A stretch of DNA of 64,000 nt from Halanaerobium kushneri (GCF_900156285.1 NZ_FTNC01000012.1:1-64000); one strand, 5' to 3'; counted from the first letter of the stretch, positions 35,181 to 45,176 are shown. The notes: a model not told the origin generated them from the letters alone. Program-made: numbers and translations.

Positions 35181-36908
35181 TCAAAAAGTTCGCGATATCT
35201 GATATTCACTCAAGGGTCTATTTAAAAGGAAACCCTGTAAATAATCACAATTATGGTCTTCTAAATAATGAAGTTGTTCTACAGTTTCCACACCTTCCGC
35301 AATAACCCTGATTCCCCACTGATGAGCCATCTCAATTATTGGAGGGACCATCATCTTCTCACTTTCCTGGGTTTGAGAAATTAAATCGATAAATACCTTG
35401 TCAATCTTTAAAATATCAAGTGGAATATGCTGCAAATAACTCAAAGAAGCATAGCCAGTTCCAAAATCATCCATTGCAATACTAATTCCCAGTTCTTTTA
35501 ATTTATATAAAACATCAATTACATATTCCTGATCAGAAATAAAAAGTGATTCGGTTATTTCAAATTCAAGTTTAAATCCTTCAATTTTTTCCTGACTTAT
35601 AATTTCTGTAATCTGCTCGATAAAATGAGGATCTGTTAGCTGAACAACAGAAATATTGATTGAGAGAACCGGTTCATCTTTAAATCTACCATTGAGAGAT
35701 CTAAATTTATTAATGGAAGTTTTTATGACCCATTCTCCAATCTCTTTAATCAAACCTGTTTTTTCGGCAATCGGAATAAAACGTCCTGGACTAATTGTCC
35801 CCTGTTCTGGAGAATGCCATCTGATTAATGTTTCGAAACCTCTCAACTTTTCTCCATCGATTTGATACTGAGGTTGAAATAATAAATGAAATTCTTCATC
35901 TTTAATTGCTTTTTTAAGAGAATCTTCCATCTGTACTCCGGCTACAACGTCTTTTTCCATATTTCTGGCAAAAAACTCGATTTCTTTATCAATACTAGTT
36001 TTAGCCTTATAGATAGCTATATCAGCACTTCTAATAATTTCTTTACTGTTTTTGCCATCTTTAGGATAAGATGAAACACCAAAATTACTGTTTAAAGTAA
36101 TTTCTCTACCTTCACATCTGTATGGTCTTTCAAGTTCTCTTTTTATTTTTCTAATATATCTTTTTAAATTTTTTTCGGACAATTCTCGCTGAACAATTAC
36201 AGCAAATTCGTCTCCACCCAATCGAGCTGGAAGATCATTTTCATCCAGACACTTTTGAAGTCTAAAAGCTATTTCCTGTAAAATATAATCTCCAGTTTCA
36301 TAACCCCAGGAATCATTAATTTTTTTAAAGTTTTTAAAATCCACAAATATTAATTTATAATTAATTTTTTCAGTTTCTGACATAGAAGAAAGATAGTCAA
36401 GTCTTTCAATTAGCATTTCTCTATTAGCTATTTCTGTTAAATTATCATAATAAGCCATATATTGCAGCTTTTTCTTTTCTTTTTTTAACTGGTTGACTCT
36501 TAAATTTATTTCCTGCTGATAATCAAAAATCAAATACATAATAATCAGGATTGTCAAATACCCGATCAGAGCTGGTAAAAGAAAGATTGATTTTTTAATA
36601 ATCATTACTGTGGCAAAGGAAAAAACAGAAAAAACATTTAAAATCAGTGCAGAAATAAAACCTCCCGCAGCAAAATTAAAGGTTAAATAAAGTAATATAA
36701 TTATTTGTAGCTGGACAATTATTCCCCGCAGTGTATCTGCAGAAAGTGCAAAATTGTTTAAATTTATAGAATTACTGAGTATTAAAAAAATTGCAAAGAA
36801 AATATATAAAACATTTAAAATGATTAGGAGTTTATCATTTATATAATTATTGATTTTTATCTCTTTGATTTCATCTTTTAAAAAACTCCTCAAAGATCTT
36901 TTTGTCAT
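35181..36908 (-). CDS. Membrane GGDEF-EAL protein (cyclic di-GMP turnover)
   Basis: 575 residues. About five membrane segments fill 1-135. A GGDEF domain (140-305) has an intact RLGGDEFAVIV. An EAL domain (315-575) has ETLIRW in place of EALIRW, with NISVVQL, FEITES, MDDFGTGYASL, KIDKVFI and AEGVET all present, so phosphodiesterase activity is plausible. No separate sensory domain is visible. Either catalytic activity could dominate. It is the second of three cyclic di-GMP proteins in the window. Confidence 0.92.
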   Translation of the reverse strand: MTKRSLRSFLKDEIKEIKINNYINDKLLIILNVLYIFFAIFLILSNSINLNNFALSADTLRGIIVQLQIIILLYLTFNFAAGGFISALILNVFSVFSFATVMIIKKSIFLLPALIGYLTILIIMYLIFDYQQEINLRVNQLKKEKKKLQYMAYYDNLTEIANREMLIERLDYLSSMSETEKINYKLIFVDFKNFKKINDSWGYETGDYILQEIAFRLQKCLDENDLPARLGGDEFAVIVQRELSEKNLKRYIRKIKRELERPYRCEGREITLNSNFGVSSYPKDGKNSKEIIRSADIAIYKAKTSIDKEIEFFARNMEKDVVAGVQMEDSLKKAIKDEEFHLLFQPQYQIDGEKLRGFETLIRWHSPEQGTISPGRFIPIAEKTGLIKEIGEWVIKTSINKFRSLNGRFKDEPVLSINISVVQLTDPHFIEQITEIISQEKIEGFKLEFEITESLFISDQEYVIDVLYKLKELGISIAMDDFGTGYASLSYLQHIPLDILKIDKVFIDLISQTQESEKMMVPPIIEMAHQWGIRVIAEGVETVEQLHYLEDHNCDYLQGFLLNRPLSEYQISRTF

Positions 36909-37003
36909 CTTCTAACCTACCTTTATTATTAATATTATACATGTTATAGTATATCGAATCCTGCTCTTTAAATCAATAAAAATTAATCATAAAATTTTTC
37001 CAA

Positions 37004-37053
37004 TAAAAAAATCCCCTTTAGAAAAATATTACAACTAAATTCTAAAGAGGATA
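37004..37053 (-). terminator. Terminator after the riboflavin operon
   Basis: ATCC-CTTTAGAA pairs with TTCTAAAG-GGAT. On the minus strand the stem is followed by a seven-base T-run. It lies 60 bases after the ribH stop codon. Confidence 0.75.
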
Positions 37054-37113
37054 AAACTAAAAATATTATATTACAAACTTTTTCAGTCTATAAATTTAAC
37101 AAATTACAGGATA

Positions 37114-37578
37114 TTAATCAATTTCCTTAAATAAATTAACCATTTCGATCAAAGAAACTGCTGCATCATAACCTTTATTGCCGGCTTTCGTACCTGCTCG
37201 AGAAATCGCCTGCTCAATTGTATCTGTTGTCAGCACACCAAAAATCACCGGTTTTTCTGTATCCAGTCCCGCCTTAGCAACTCCTTTTGCAACCTCTGCT
37301 GCTACATAATCAAAATGAGGAGTTTCACCTCTAATAACTGCTCCCAGTGCAATTACCCCGTCATAATCTTTTTGGGCAGCTAACTTCTTTGCAGTCAGAG
37401 GGATTTCAAATGCTCCTGGAACCCAGGCTACATCAATATGATTTTCATCAATTCCATGTCTTTTTAAAGCATCAACTGCCCCTTCAAGCAATTTACCGGA
37501 AATAAATTCATTAAATCTGCCAACAACAATTGCTGTTTTCATTCCCTGCGCATTTAATTTTCCTTCAAATTTTTTCAT
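37114..37578 (-). CDS. ribH: 6,7-dimethyl-8-ribityllumazine synthase
   Basis: 154 residues. It condenses the ribityl pyrimidine with dihydroxybutanone phosphate in riboflavin synthesis. Visible motifs are [34 protein letters not shown] and FGVLTTDT. Last gene of the ribD-ribE-ribBA-ribH operon, 54 bases after ribBA. Confidence 0.96.
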   Translation of the reverse strand: MKKFEGKLNAQGMKTAIVVGRFNEFISGKLLEGAVDALKRHGIDENHIDVAWVPGAFEIPLTAKKLAAQKDYDGVIALGAVIRGETPHFDYVAAEVAKGVAKAGLDTEKPVIFGVLTTDTIEQAISRAGTKAGNKGYDAAVSLIEMVNLFKEID

Positions 37579-37632
37579 ATTTTATCATTCTCCTTTTGTG
37601 AATAGTTTCTTCTAAATTGGTAAAATAATTAC

Positions 37633-38823
37633 CTATAAATCCAGAAGGTGACCCATCTTATCTTTTTTTACCTTAAGATAAAACTCGTTTTCTTGGTTAG
37701 GATCAATTTCTAATGGTACTCTCTCAGTTACTTTGAGACCATAACCTTCAAGCCCCACAATTTTAGTTGGATTATTTGTCAGCAGACGGATAGTTGAAAG
37801 TCCCAGTTCAGAAAGAATCTGAGCTCCGATACCATAATCTCTTAAATCCGGGTCAAAGCCGAGAGCCACATTGGCTTCTACAGTATCCATCCCCTGATCT
37901 TGAAGTTGATAGGCTTTAATTTTATTGGCAAGTCCAATACCGCGTCCTTCCTGCCTCATATATAATACAACTCCTCTACCTTCCGTTTCAATTAACTTTA
38001 AGGCTGCTGCCAGCTGTTCACCACAGTCGCACCTTCTGGAAGCAAAGATATCTCCTGTAATACACTGAGAATGTACTCGAACCAGAACATTTTTTTTATT
38101 TCTTATATCACCTTTAATAATTGCAATATGCTCTTTATCATCAACTCTGGTAGTAAATACTTTGATTCTGAATTCACCAAAGTCTGTGGGCAGTTTGGCT
38201 TCAGCGGCCATTTCAATTAGCTTATCTTTTTCTTTTCTATATTTAATTAAGTCTTCAATGGAAATTAACTTTAAATTATGTTTTTTAGCAAATTTCTTTA
38301 GATAAGGCAGACGCCCCATCTCTCCATCTTCCTTGATAATCTCACAGATTACACCTGCAGGCTTTAACCCTGCCAGTCTGGCCAGATCAACTGCTGCTTC
38401 AGTGTGACCGGCTCTTCTTAAAACTCCGCCTTTTTTAGCAATTAAGGGGAACACATGGCCCGGACGCATAAAATCATCTGCTTTTACACTGGATCTGACA
38501 AGCTGCTGAATTGTATGGGCTCTTTCCTGAGCTGAAATGCCTGTTGTAACATCTTTATGATCAACAGAAACTGTAAAAGCAGTACCGTGTGTTTCGGTAT
38601 TATTTTCTACCATCATTGGTAAACCAAGGCTATCAACTGTCTCTTTTTCCAATGGAGTACAGACTAAGCCCCTGGCTTCTTTGATCATAAAATTAATGGC
38701 CTCTTTATCAACTTTCTCTGCTGCCATTAATAAATCACCCTCATTTTCTCGGTCTTCATCGTCAACTACCACTATCATTTTACCAGCCTTAATATCTTCT
38801 ACTGCAGCCTCTATTTTATCCAT
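37633..38823 (-). CDS. ribBA: Bifunctional GTP cyclohydrolase II / dihydroxybutanone-phosphate synthase
   Basis: 396 residues from the ATG at 38823, seven bases after AAAGGAG. The N-terminal RibB domain contains [13 protein letters not shown] and the C-terminal RibA domain contains the zinc-binding region [21 protein letters not shown]. It supplies both branches of riboflavin synthesis from GTP and ribulose-5-phosphate. It is third of four genes under the FMN riboswitch. Confidence 0.96.
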   Translation of the reverse strand: MDKIEAAVEDIKAGKMIVVVDDEDRENEGDLLMAAEKVDKEAINFMIKEARGLVCTPLEKETVDSLGLPMMVENNTETHGTAFTVSVDHKDVTTGISAQERAHTIQQLVRSSVKADDFMRPGHVFPLIAKKGGVLRRAGHTEAAVDLARLAGLKPAGVICEIIKEDGEMGRLPYLKKFAKKHNLKLISIEDLIKYRKEKDKLIEMAAEAKLPTDFGEFRIKVFTTRVDDKEHIAIIKGDIRNKKNVLVRVHSQCITGDIFASRRCDCGEQLAAALKLIETEGRGVVLYMRQEGRGIGLANKIKAYQLQDQGMDTVEANVALGFDPDLRDYGIGAQILSELGLSTIRLLTNNPTKIVGLEGYGLKVTERVPLEIDPNQENEFYLKVKKDKMGHLLDL

Positions 38824-38917
38824 TTCAATTCTCCTTTCGGACAAATATTTGCTTTTATTATTTCTATGCTTTTACTATTTCTATAAAGATTAATTGTTTT
38901 ATTGATAATTTTAAAAA

Positions 38918-39571
38918 TTAGAAAAAACCATTTTCAGCTAAGAATTCTGCTGATATTTTTGACTTTTCATCTTTTTGATTGCTGATATTTCCAAGCAATT
39001 TATAAACATATTTTCCCAGCATATCTGTTTCAATATTGACACTGTCACCTGGATCCAGCTGAGAGAGATTTGTCTGAGACCAACTTTCCGGGATTAGCGA
39101 AATTTTTAAAATACCACTTTTGATCTCCATCACTGTCAGACTGACTCCATTTATAGCCACAGAACCTTTATCTACAATAAATTTTTCAAGCTGCTCATTA
39201 ACTTGCAGATTGATAATTTTTGCATTAGCTTCACTTTTTATTGATCTGACAGCAGCAGTACTGTCGACATGACCGGTAACAAAATGACCACCAATAAAGT
39301 CATCCGGTTTTAAAGATTGTTCTAAATTTACAGCTTCAGACTGTTTTAAATCACCTAAATTAGTAGCCTTAAGAGTCTCCGGCATAACATCCGCTCTAAA
39401 ATAATCCTGACCAAAATCAACAACTGTCAGGCAGACACCATTAACAGCAATGCTATCCCCTTTTTTAATATTATTTAAAACTTTATCTGCCTTAATTTCC
39501 AGCTGATAGCTGCCACTGCCTTTAAATCTGCGCAAAAAATATCCTTTTTCCTGAATGATTCCAGTAAACAA
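38918..39571 (-). CDS. ribE: Riboflavin synthase, alpha chain
   Basis: 217 residues, starting with TTG at 39571, which has GGGAGGTG six bases upstream. The internal duplication is clear: FTGIIQEKG with SIAVNGVCLTV in the first half and VTGHVDSTA with SVAINGVSLTV in the second. It dismutates two lumazine molecules into riboflavin. It lies 35 bases after ribD. Confidence 0.95.
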   Translation of the reverse strand: MFTGIIQEKGYFLRRFKGSGSYQLEIKADKVLNNIKKGDSIAVNGVCLTVVDFGQDYFRADVMPETLKATNLGDLKQSEAVNLEQSLKPDDFIGGHFVTGHVDSTAAVRSIKSEANAKIINLQVNEQLEKFIVDKGSVAINGVSLTVMEIKSGILKISLIPESWSQTNLSQLDPGDSVNIETDMLGKYVYKLLGNISNQKDEKSKISAEFLAENGFF

Positions 39572-39606
39572 TAGTTACACCTCCCGTTAAATGAGATTAA
39601 CCATAA

Positions 39607-40761
39607 TTAGTTTTCCTTCTGATCGTGCATCTTTTCGGCTATAAATAATAGATTATCTCCCAAATTTTTCTGTTCAATTATCTTAAGCTCTACTGCATCT
39701 GCCATCATTTTTGGGCCACTGCCCCAAAAGGCAGCAATTCCATCACTGCCTCCATAAATTTTGGGAGCAATAAAATAATAAAATTTATCCACCAGCTTTT
39801 CTTTTAGAAAAGTATGACTCAATCTGGCTCCTCCTTCAACTAAAATACTGCTAATTTTATGGTCATGCAGAGTTTGCAAGAGATCTTTGAGTCTAAAATA
39901 ATTATCAGCTCCGGTTTTAAAACTCATTACCTGGACTTTCTCTTTTTGGGCTAAAATTTCTTTTTTTTCAAGAGCCTCGACAGCTCTGGCAGGAGGAAAA
40001 TTTTCGGCACAGATAATTAAAGTATCTGCTCTGGATTTCTGGTTGATAACTCGGGCATCCATTGGAATATCAAGCATTGGATCCAGGATTATTCTAAGTG
40101 GATCAATTCCATTCTTTGCCTCCAGTCTGGCAGTTAAAGAAGGATTATCAGCCAGAACTGTCCCAATTCCAACCATAATTGCATCGACCCGATGCCTTAG
40201 TCGGTGACCTTCCAGTCTGGCTCTGGAATTAGTTATCCATTTGGAATCTCCAGTACTGCTTGCTATATAACCATCAAGAGTCTGAGCTTTTTTTAAATAA
40301 ACAAAAGGATAGTCACTTTGAATATATTTCAAAAAACTTTCATTTAGTCTTTGAGCTTTCTCTTCTAATAGTCCTACTTCAACTTTAATTCCTGCTTCTC
40401 TTAACATTTTTATTCCTCTACCAGCAACTTCAGGATTGGGATCAATCATGGCAATTACAGCCCTTTTTATCCCTGAATCAATAAGCTTTTGAGCACAGGG
40501 AGGTGTTTTACCGTAATGACTGCAGGGTTCCAGATTGACATAGATATCTGCTCCGGCTGCTGCACCTCCTGCAGCTTGAAGTGCATAAACTTCAGCATGA
40601 GGACCACCATATTTATGATGAAAACCCTCCCCAATAATTTCTCCATTTTTAACCACAACAGCACCTACCATAGGATTGGGCGAAGTGCTACCCTCTCCCT
40701 GCCGGGCAAGATTTAAAGCTCTTGCCATGTATTTTTGATCATCAATCGAAAAATCTTGCAT
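39607..40761 (-). CDS. ribD: Bifunctional pyrimidine deaminase/reductase
   Basis: 384 residues. The N-terminal deaminase holds the zinc motif HAEVYAL and PCSHYGKTPPC. The C-terminal reductase holds TLDGYIASSTGDSKWI and VEGGARLSHTFL. It carries out the second and third steps after GTP cyclohydrolase II. First gene of the operon, about 80 bases after the riboswitch terminator. Confidence 0.95.
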   Translation of the reverse strand: MQDFSIDDQKYMARALNLARQGEGSTSPNPMVGAVVVKNGEIIGEGFHHKYGGPHAEVYALQAAGGAAAGADIYVNLEPCSHYGKTPPCAQKLIDSGIKRAVIAMIDPNPEVAGRGIKMLREAGIKVEVGLLEEKAQRLNESFLKYIQSDYPFVYLKKAQTLDGYIASSTGDSKWITNSRARLEGHRLRHRVDAIMVGIGTVLADNPSLTARLEAKNGIDPLRIILDPMLDIPMDARVINQKSRADTLIICAENFPPARAVEALEKKEILAQKEKVQVMSFKTGADNYFRLKDLLQTLHDHKISSILVEGGARLSHTFLKEKLVDKFYYFIAPKIYGGSDGIAAFWGSGPKMMADAVELKIIEQKNLGDNLLFIAEKMHDQKEN

Positions 40762-40837
40762 TTTATACCCCCAGTCTTCTAAAATTTTTTCATTTTAGTA
40801 GTTATTATTAATCTTTTCTTTCTAATAAACATCCTTT

Positions 40838-40873
40838 AAAAAAGAAAAAGTCCCTCCAGTACTGGAAGGACTT
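40838..40873 (-). terminator. Regulatory terminator of the FMN riboswitch
   Basis: AAGTCCTTCCAGT and ACTGGAGGGACTT on the minus strand form a stem with one mismatch, followed by TTTTTCTTTTTT. Its place between the aptamer and ribD suggests transcription attenuation by FMN. Confidence 0.8.
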
Positions 40874-40975
40874 AATAATCAAAAATACCTAAACTAAATT
40901 TATCAAAATATAATTTTGCCCACTAATGAACAAATTTGCCCATTATTAAACAAAATAAATTAGATTAATAAATTT

Positions 40976-41090
40976 ATAATCTAACTCCCTTCCAGACTTT
41001 ACTGTCGGTTCTGCATTTCATCAGATCAATCCCAAATGGACTTGTGGACTTTTACCACCGGTAGGGAATTTCACCCATCCTCGTTAGTTA
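40976..41090 (-). promoter_or_regulatory. FMN riboswitch (RFN element)
   Basis: On the minus strand the conserved RFN blocks appear in order: GAGGATGGGTGAAATTCCC, TACCGGTGGTAAAAGTCCAC, GATGAAATGCAGAACCGACAG and AGTCTGGAAGGGAG. The ends CTAAC and GTTAG can close the P1 helix. It senses FMN and controls the four rib genes below it. The 385-base gap 40762-41146 is filled by this element, its terminator and the promoter. Confidence 0.95.
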
Positions 41091-41109
41091 TATTCAATTT
41101 TCTATTTAT

Positions 41110-41138
41110 ATTTTAGCATTTTAAAGTTGAGTTGTAAA
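41110..41138 (-). promoter_or_regulatory. Promoter of the riboflavin operon
   Basis: Minus strand TTTACA (41133-41138) and TAAAAT (41110-41115), 17-base spacer, about 20 bases before the aptamer. Confidence 0.7.
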
Positions 41139-41146
41139 GTTAAACT

Positions 41147-42538
41147 TTATTCAAACTTCAAATTATCCAGGCTTCCCCAGCTTTCAATATAATAATAACC
41201 TTCATCATCCTGTTTAAAACTATCTCCATATAAAAGTTGGGCAAAAAGCAGTAACTGTTCTACAGATTGATTTTTGGACTTGAATTTAAGCAGCGAATTA
41301 CTAATATATGGAATTTCATTATTCAAATTAAATTCAGCATTTAAATCGGCATCAATTAAATTTGATTTTAAGTTTAATTGACTTTTACCCTGAGGATGAC
41401 TGTAATTCTGTTGATAATTCAGGGAATCAATATTGAGCTGAAATTGTTTGTTCTGAGCTAAAATACCAAAACTGCTTTCATTAACTCTTTGACTTAAATT
41501 TTCCTGCAGGCCCAGCTGAAAATCACTCAAATCAAAATCCAGATCAAATTTCTGGAACTGATAACTGCTGTTTTTAGAGTTTAAATACATTTCAAAATCA
41601 GAATCGAGATTTAGCTCCGCAAACGAAAATTTATTAAAAAAATCATTTTTAGAAATATTTAAAAACTCGCCATTTAGAGCAAGACTATAATTGCTTTTTA
41701 ATTCCTGGAGGACAATTTTTTCTGCTTGATCACTGTAAATAACAATTTCCTCAAAATCAGCTGCTGTTTTATTTGAAGTATCTTCTGCTCTTTGATTTTT
41801 ACTGTCTTCTGCCTTGGTTTCAAGATTGGTGGCACCAGTATCATTTAGTCTTCTTTCGATAACAGTCTCAAAATTAAGCTCATAATCAATAAACTCATTT
41901 TTAAGCATAAAATCATTTATCAGCAGCCTATTGTTCTGACTCTGATAATCTGCTGCAAAAGCAAAATTGTTAAAAGTAGAAATTTGTTCCCAGTTGTTTT
42001 TATCAATTCCATAACTACGGTAAAAAGGATAATCATAATTTAATTCTTCACTTAAAACTGTCAACTTATGATCATTTTTTATAAGTTCCAGCGGTTTTTT
42101 TAAATCTTCAGAGTTAAACCCCCCCTGATAGCTGAGTTCAGTATTAAAAAAGTCAAAGTGGTTATTCCGCTGTAGGTCATAAAAACTAAACTTATCTATG
42201 TCAGCTTTAATATCTTTTTTTGTCAAAAATTCTCTTTCTTTTATATAATTAAATATTTGCTGCCAGCTAAATTCTATTTTTGCTCCGTTAATTTCATAGC
42301 TTTGCTCATTATTTTTTAATAAACTCAGAGTATCAATATCCACCCTTCTTAAAAGAGGATTAGATTTAATACTTAAGTAGCGGAGCTGATAGTTATTTTC
42401 TGCAGCAATCTCTTCAATCTCATTCTCCAAATCACTGGTCAGTCTGTGACCTAAAAAATAATTTAAAGAAAATACTCCTGCCGCAATTAAAAGTAGTAAT
42501 AAAAGATAAACCGAGGCCTTTTTCAGGAATTTTTTCAT
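41147..42538 (-). CDS. Exported or membrane-anchored protein of unknown function
   Basis: 463 residues that I do not recognise. Residues 1-28 form a basic, hydrophobic signal or anchor (KKASVYLLLLLLIAAGVFSL). The rest is hydrophilic, rich in Asn, Ser, Phe and Leu, with alternating beta-type strands (YQLRYLSIKSNPLLRRVDIDTLSLL, FNTELSYQGGF, SQLNLKSNLIDADLNAEFNL). That pattern recalls AsmA/DUF945-like periplasmic proteins. A run near the middle (TNLETKAEDSKNQRAEDTSNK) looks like a flexible linker. It stands alone, after the LtaS-like gene on the same strand, with no shared transcript evident. Confidence 0.7.
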   Translation of the reverse strand: MKKFLKKASVYLLLLLLIAAGVFSLNYFLGHRLTSDLENEIEEIAAENNYQLRYLSIKSNPLLRRVDIDTLSLLKNNEQSYEINGAKIEFSWQQIFNYIKEREFLTKKDIKADIDKFSFYDLQRNNHFDFFNTELSYQGGFNSEDLKKPLELIKNDHKLTVLSEELNYDYPFYRSYGIDKNNWEQISTFNNFAFAADYQSQNNRLLINDFMLKNEFIDYELNFETVIERRLNDTGATNLETKAEDSKNQRAEDTSNKTAADFEEIVIYSDQAEKIVLQELKSNYSLALNGEFLNISKNDFFNKFSFAELNLDSDFEMYLNSKNSSYQFQKFDLDFDLSDFQLGLQENLSQRVNESSFGILAQNKQFQLNIDSLNYQQNYSHPQGKSQLNLKSNLIDADLNAEFNLNNEIPYISNSLLKFKSKNQSVEQLLLFAQLLYGDSFKQDDEGYYYIESWGSLDNLKFE

Positions 42539-42614
42539 ATTTTGCCCCTTTCTTTAAATTCTTATAATATTTTTACGAAAATTCTATTAATATTATAACA
42601 TAAACTTAAGTAAA

Positions 42615-42653
42615 TAAAAATCTCCTCAGACATTAATTTGCAGCTAAGGAGTT
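42615..42653 (-). terminator. Terminator after the LtaS-like gene
   Basis: CTCCTTAG and CTGAGGAG on the minus strand pair around a 14-base loop and run into ATTTTTATTT. Confidence 0.65.
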
Positions 42654-42658
42654 TTATA

Positions 42659-44554
42659 TTATTCACTTAAAAATCTATTCATTACTTCCTGCATATAATT
42701 AATTGTATTATTCAAACGCTCTTTTTCCTTCTCTGGAAGCTCAACATTTAAATCACCTGTGCTTTTTTTATAGGAAATTTTTTCAAACTCACTTTCTTCT
42801 TCTGGACCAGCTGGAACTCTAATAAAAAGCTGATCTTTATAAATGATCTGAGGTATCTCATGTAAAAAAAACAGCGGATTTTCAATTTCTTTTAAAAGAG
42901 ATACTCCTAAAAAACCTTCTGGTTTTTCCTGATAACCCATGATGTCAAGAATTGTAGGTGCAATATCAGTATGAGTGCCGCTTTTTTTGATTACTTCTGG
43001 TTCAATATCCTGATGGTAAATAAAAAGTGGTATCTGCTCAGGTTCTTTAATGTTTCTGTTGTTTGCAAAATTGTCACCCGATTTATACTCCTCTCGATTA
43101 ATGTCAGCTACATGATCAGAATAAATAACAAAGAGGGTGTCCTCCATCATAGAATTTGCTTTAATTTTTTTAAAAAACATCTCCAGTGAATGATCAACAA
43201 AATGCATGGAATTAAAATAATCTCTGACTATTGTGGTTTCAATATCTGAGAACTCTTTTACTTTATATTCTTCTGGATAAAAAGTAAAGGGGGTATGACT
43301 GGTCACCGTAATAAAAACTGATAAAAATGGTTCTTTTGCCTGGTCTAGATAATCAATTGACTGGTCAAAAAGATCATAATCATTAATTCCTAAATAGGTA
43401 TCTTCACCAATGACAGCCTCACTAACAGAAAAATCTTCTCGACTGTAAAAACGGTCAAAACCCATTTCTAAATATCCCTTATCCCGGTAGAAAAAACCTT
43501 CTTTATTCCCGTGAAAAGCATAGGTGTTATAACCATCCTGACGAAGAACATTAACTATCGTATTAAATTCACGCATGTCATTACTTCTAAAAGTATAATT
43601 TCTATTAATTGGGTAAAGTGAGGTAAAGAAAGAAAATTCGGCATCAAAACTTCCATTAATATGATGTGCATAAATATCAGAAAAATATTTAGACTTATCT
43701 TTTAACTTATTTAAAAAGGGAGTTACTTCCTGACCATTGTATTTATAATCAATAAGTTTAGCGTCCAGTGATTCCAGCTGAATAATAATTACATTTTTAA
43801 TATTATCCAGCTCTGCTTCACTGCTTAATTCCTTTTCTGTTTCCACTTTTCTCAGATCAATTTCCAGATCTTTATTAGAGATTTCTCTGGACCGCTGACT
43901 CTTATGTTTCAGTTCCTGATATTCTGCCAGATAAAGAGGAATAATTCCATAGACATTAACAAAAGCAGGCGTACTGTGATTAAAAAGTTCCATTAAACTG
44001 TCAGCTGGAAATAAACTATAGCTGTAGATAAGCTGAGTAAAAAAAAGTATTATTATTAAAAGTACTAAAATAAAATTATTCTTTAGTAAATTTTTTCTGC
44101 TAAATTCTGATTTTTTTAAAATTGGAGTTTCGGCTTTTGATTTTACAGTTAAATATATTAAAATTGGGATATCAAAGATAAAAAAAGGATCAAGCTTCCA
44201 ATTAATTAAATGTCTGGTCAATACTCTAAATGGTCTAATACCCTGTCCCATTATCATATCAGTCAGACTCAGATAATTACCAAAATAACGATTATAATAT
44301 AAATTAGCTATAAATAGAAAAGAAAAAATAAGATAAGTGACAAGTGTTATAATTTTTCTTCTTTTATTTTTCAATATAATACCAGAAAGCAAGATGAAAG
44401 CCATAAAAATAATCAGATTTTTTAAAAGTAATATTTTTAGAGACGGCACATTAAAAATATACCAGTTAAAATAGTTATATTTTATTAAAAAACCAATTAA
44501 GAGAAAAATAAAAAATAATTTGTCCCTTTTTCGAAACTTGAGACTGCTGAACAT
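42659..44554 (-). CDS. LtaS-family phosphoglycerol/phosphoethanolamine transferase
   Basis: 631 residues: five membrane helices in 1-205, then an extracytoplasmic sulfatase-like domain. Metal and active-site motifs are IQLESLDAKLI, NGSFDAEFSFFTSLYP and YSDHVADI, with a late GTHTDIAPTIL. The nucleophile, Thr in LtaS of Staphylococcus, appears to be Ser302 here. Lipoteichoic acid synthase polymerises glycerol phosphate from phosphatidylglycerol. In a lineage with an outer membrane an OpgB-like role is also possible. It stands alone between two terminators. Confidence 0.85.
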   Translation of the reverse strand: MFSSLKFRKRDKLFFIFLLIGFLIKYNYFNWYIFNVPSLKILLLKNLIIFMAFILLSGIILKNKRRKIITLVTYLIFSFLFIANLYYNRYFGNYLSLTDMIMGQGIRPFRVLTRHLINWKLDPFFIFDIPILIYLTVKSKAETPILKKSEFSRKNLLKNNFILVLLIIILFFTQLIYSYSLFPADSLMELFNHSTPAFVNVYGIIPLYLAEYQELKHKSQRSREISNKDLEIDLRKVETEKELSSEAELDNIKNVIIIQLESLDAKLIDYKYNGQEVTPFLNKLKDKSKYFSDIYAHHINGSFDAEFSFFTSLYPINRNYTFRSNDMREFNTIVNVLRQDGYNTYAFHGNKEGFFYRDKGYLEMGFDRFYSREDFSVSEAVIGEDTYLGINDYDLFDQSIDYLDQAKEPFLSVFITVTSHTPFTFYPEEYKVKEFSDIETTIVRDYFNSMHFVDHSLEMFFKKIKANSMMEDTLFVIYSDHVADINREEYKSGDNFANNRNIKEPEQIPLFIYHQDIEPEVIKKSGTHTDIAPTILDIMGYQEKPEGFLGVSLLKEIENPLFFLHEIPQIIYKDQLFIRVPAGPEEESEFEKISYKKSTGDLNVELPEKEKERLNNTINYMQEVMNRFLSE

Positions 44555-44640
44555 TTTAGTCCCTCCTTAAGAAAAAAACTTCCCCTGATATTTAATTATA
44601 ACAGAGAAAGTTTTGCAGAATTCCTAGCTAACTATATCTT

Positions 44641-44674
44641 AAACTATTTATTGATAATTATCAATAAATAGTTT
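44641..44674. terminator. Palindromic terminator between acetyltransferase and LtaS-like genes
   Basis: A 34-base perfect palindrome (AAACTATTTATTGATAA and complement). The T-run is better on the plus strand than on the minus strand, so its strength as the end of the ilvB transcript is uncertain. Confidence 0.55.
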
Positions 44675-44705
44675 TTTAAATCCTGGGAAGAGACATCTCT
44701 ACAGT

Positions 44706-45176
44706 TTATTTTAACATACCCCGATAAATACTCTTTCCACTACCTTTAATAACCTGAGCCGAACATGTTTTTTGGTAATAATCTACTGGTCCGGCATCTC
44801 CAATCACTGCATAGGCATAGCCATCTTCTTTTAAGGCTTCCATAGATTTCAATAAAAGTGAAGTTCCAATTCCTTTTTTACGGGCTTTTTCGCCAACTCC
44901 TGTTGGACCAAAAAAACCTTTTGCACTGGTGTCGTAACAGGCAAATCCGAGAAGCTCCCCTTCTTTAACCGCAATAAATATTTTTGCAGGACTGGCTGAC
45001 ATTGCAATATCAGCCTCAGAAACCCAAGTCTCTGAAAAGTTTTCTCTAATCCAGCTTAAAATATAGTTTTTTTCAGGTGGAATGGCTCTTCTTATTACAA
45101 CCTCATCATCTTTTAAAGATTTTAGCGGATTTTCTAAAGCTTCTAAATCATATAATTTAACCAACATATCTGACAT
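44706..45176 (-). CDS. GNAT-family N-acetyltransferase
   Basis: 156 residues with GVGEKARKKGIGTSLLLKSMEAL, the acetyl-CoA loop, and a C-terminal YYQKTCSAQVIKGSG segment. The start at 45176 has AGGAGG ten bases upstream. It lies 14 bases after ilvB and is probably in the same T-box-controlled transcript. That suggests, but does not show, a tie to branched-chain amino acid metabolism. Confidence 0.8.
   Translation of the reverse strand: MSDMLVKLYDLEALENPLKSLKDDEVVIRRAIPPEKNYILSWIRENFSETWVSEADIAMSASPAKIFIAVKEGELLGFACYDTSAKGFFGPTGVGEKARKKGIGTSLLLKSMEALKEDGYAYAVIGDAGPVDYYQKTCSAQVIKGSGKSIYRGMLK

Noticed and set aside
35181-36908. EAL domain inactive because the motif reads ETL
   Set aside because: The catalytic glutamate is kept and the other EAL residues are present; ETL and EVL variants are often active.
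43641-43651. A truncated or inactive LtaS because Thr is missing
   Set aside because: Ser302 occupies the site and all metal motifs remain, so the enzyme is more likely active with a serine nucleophile.
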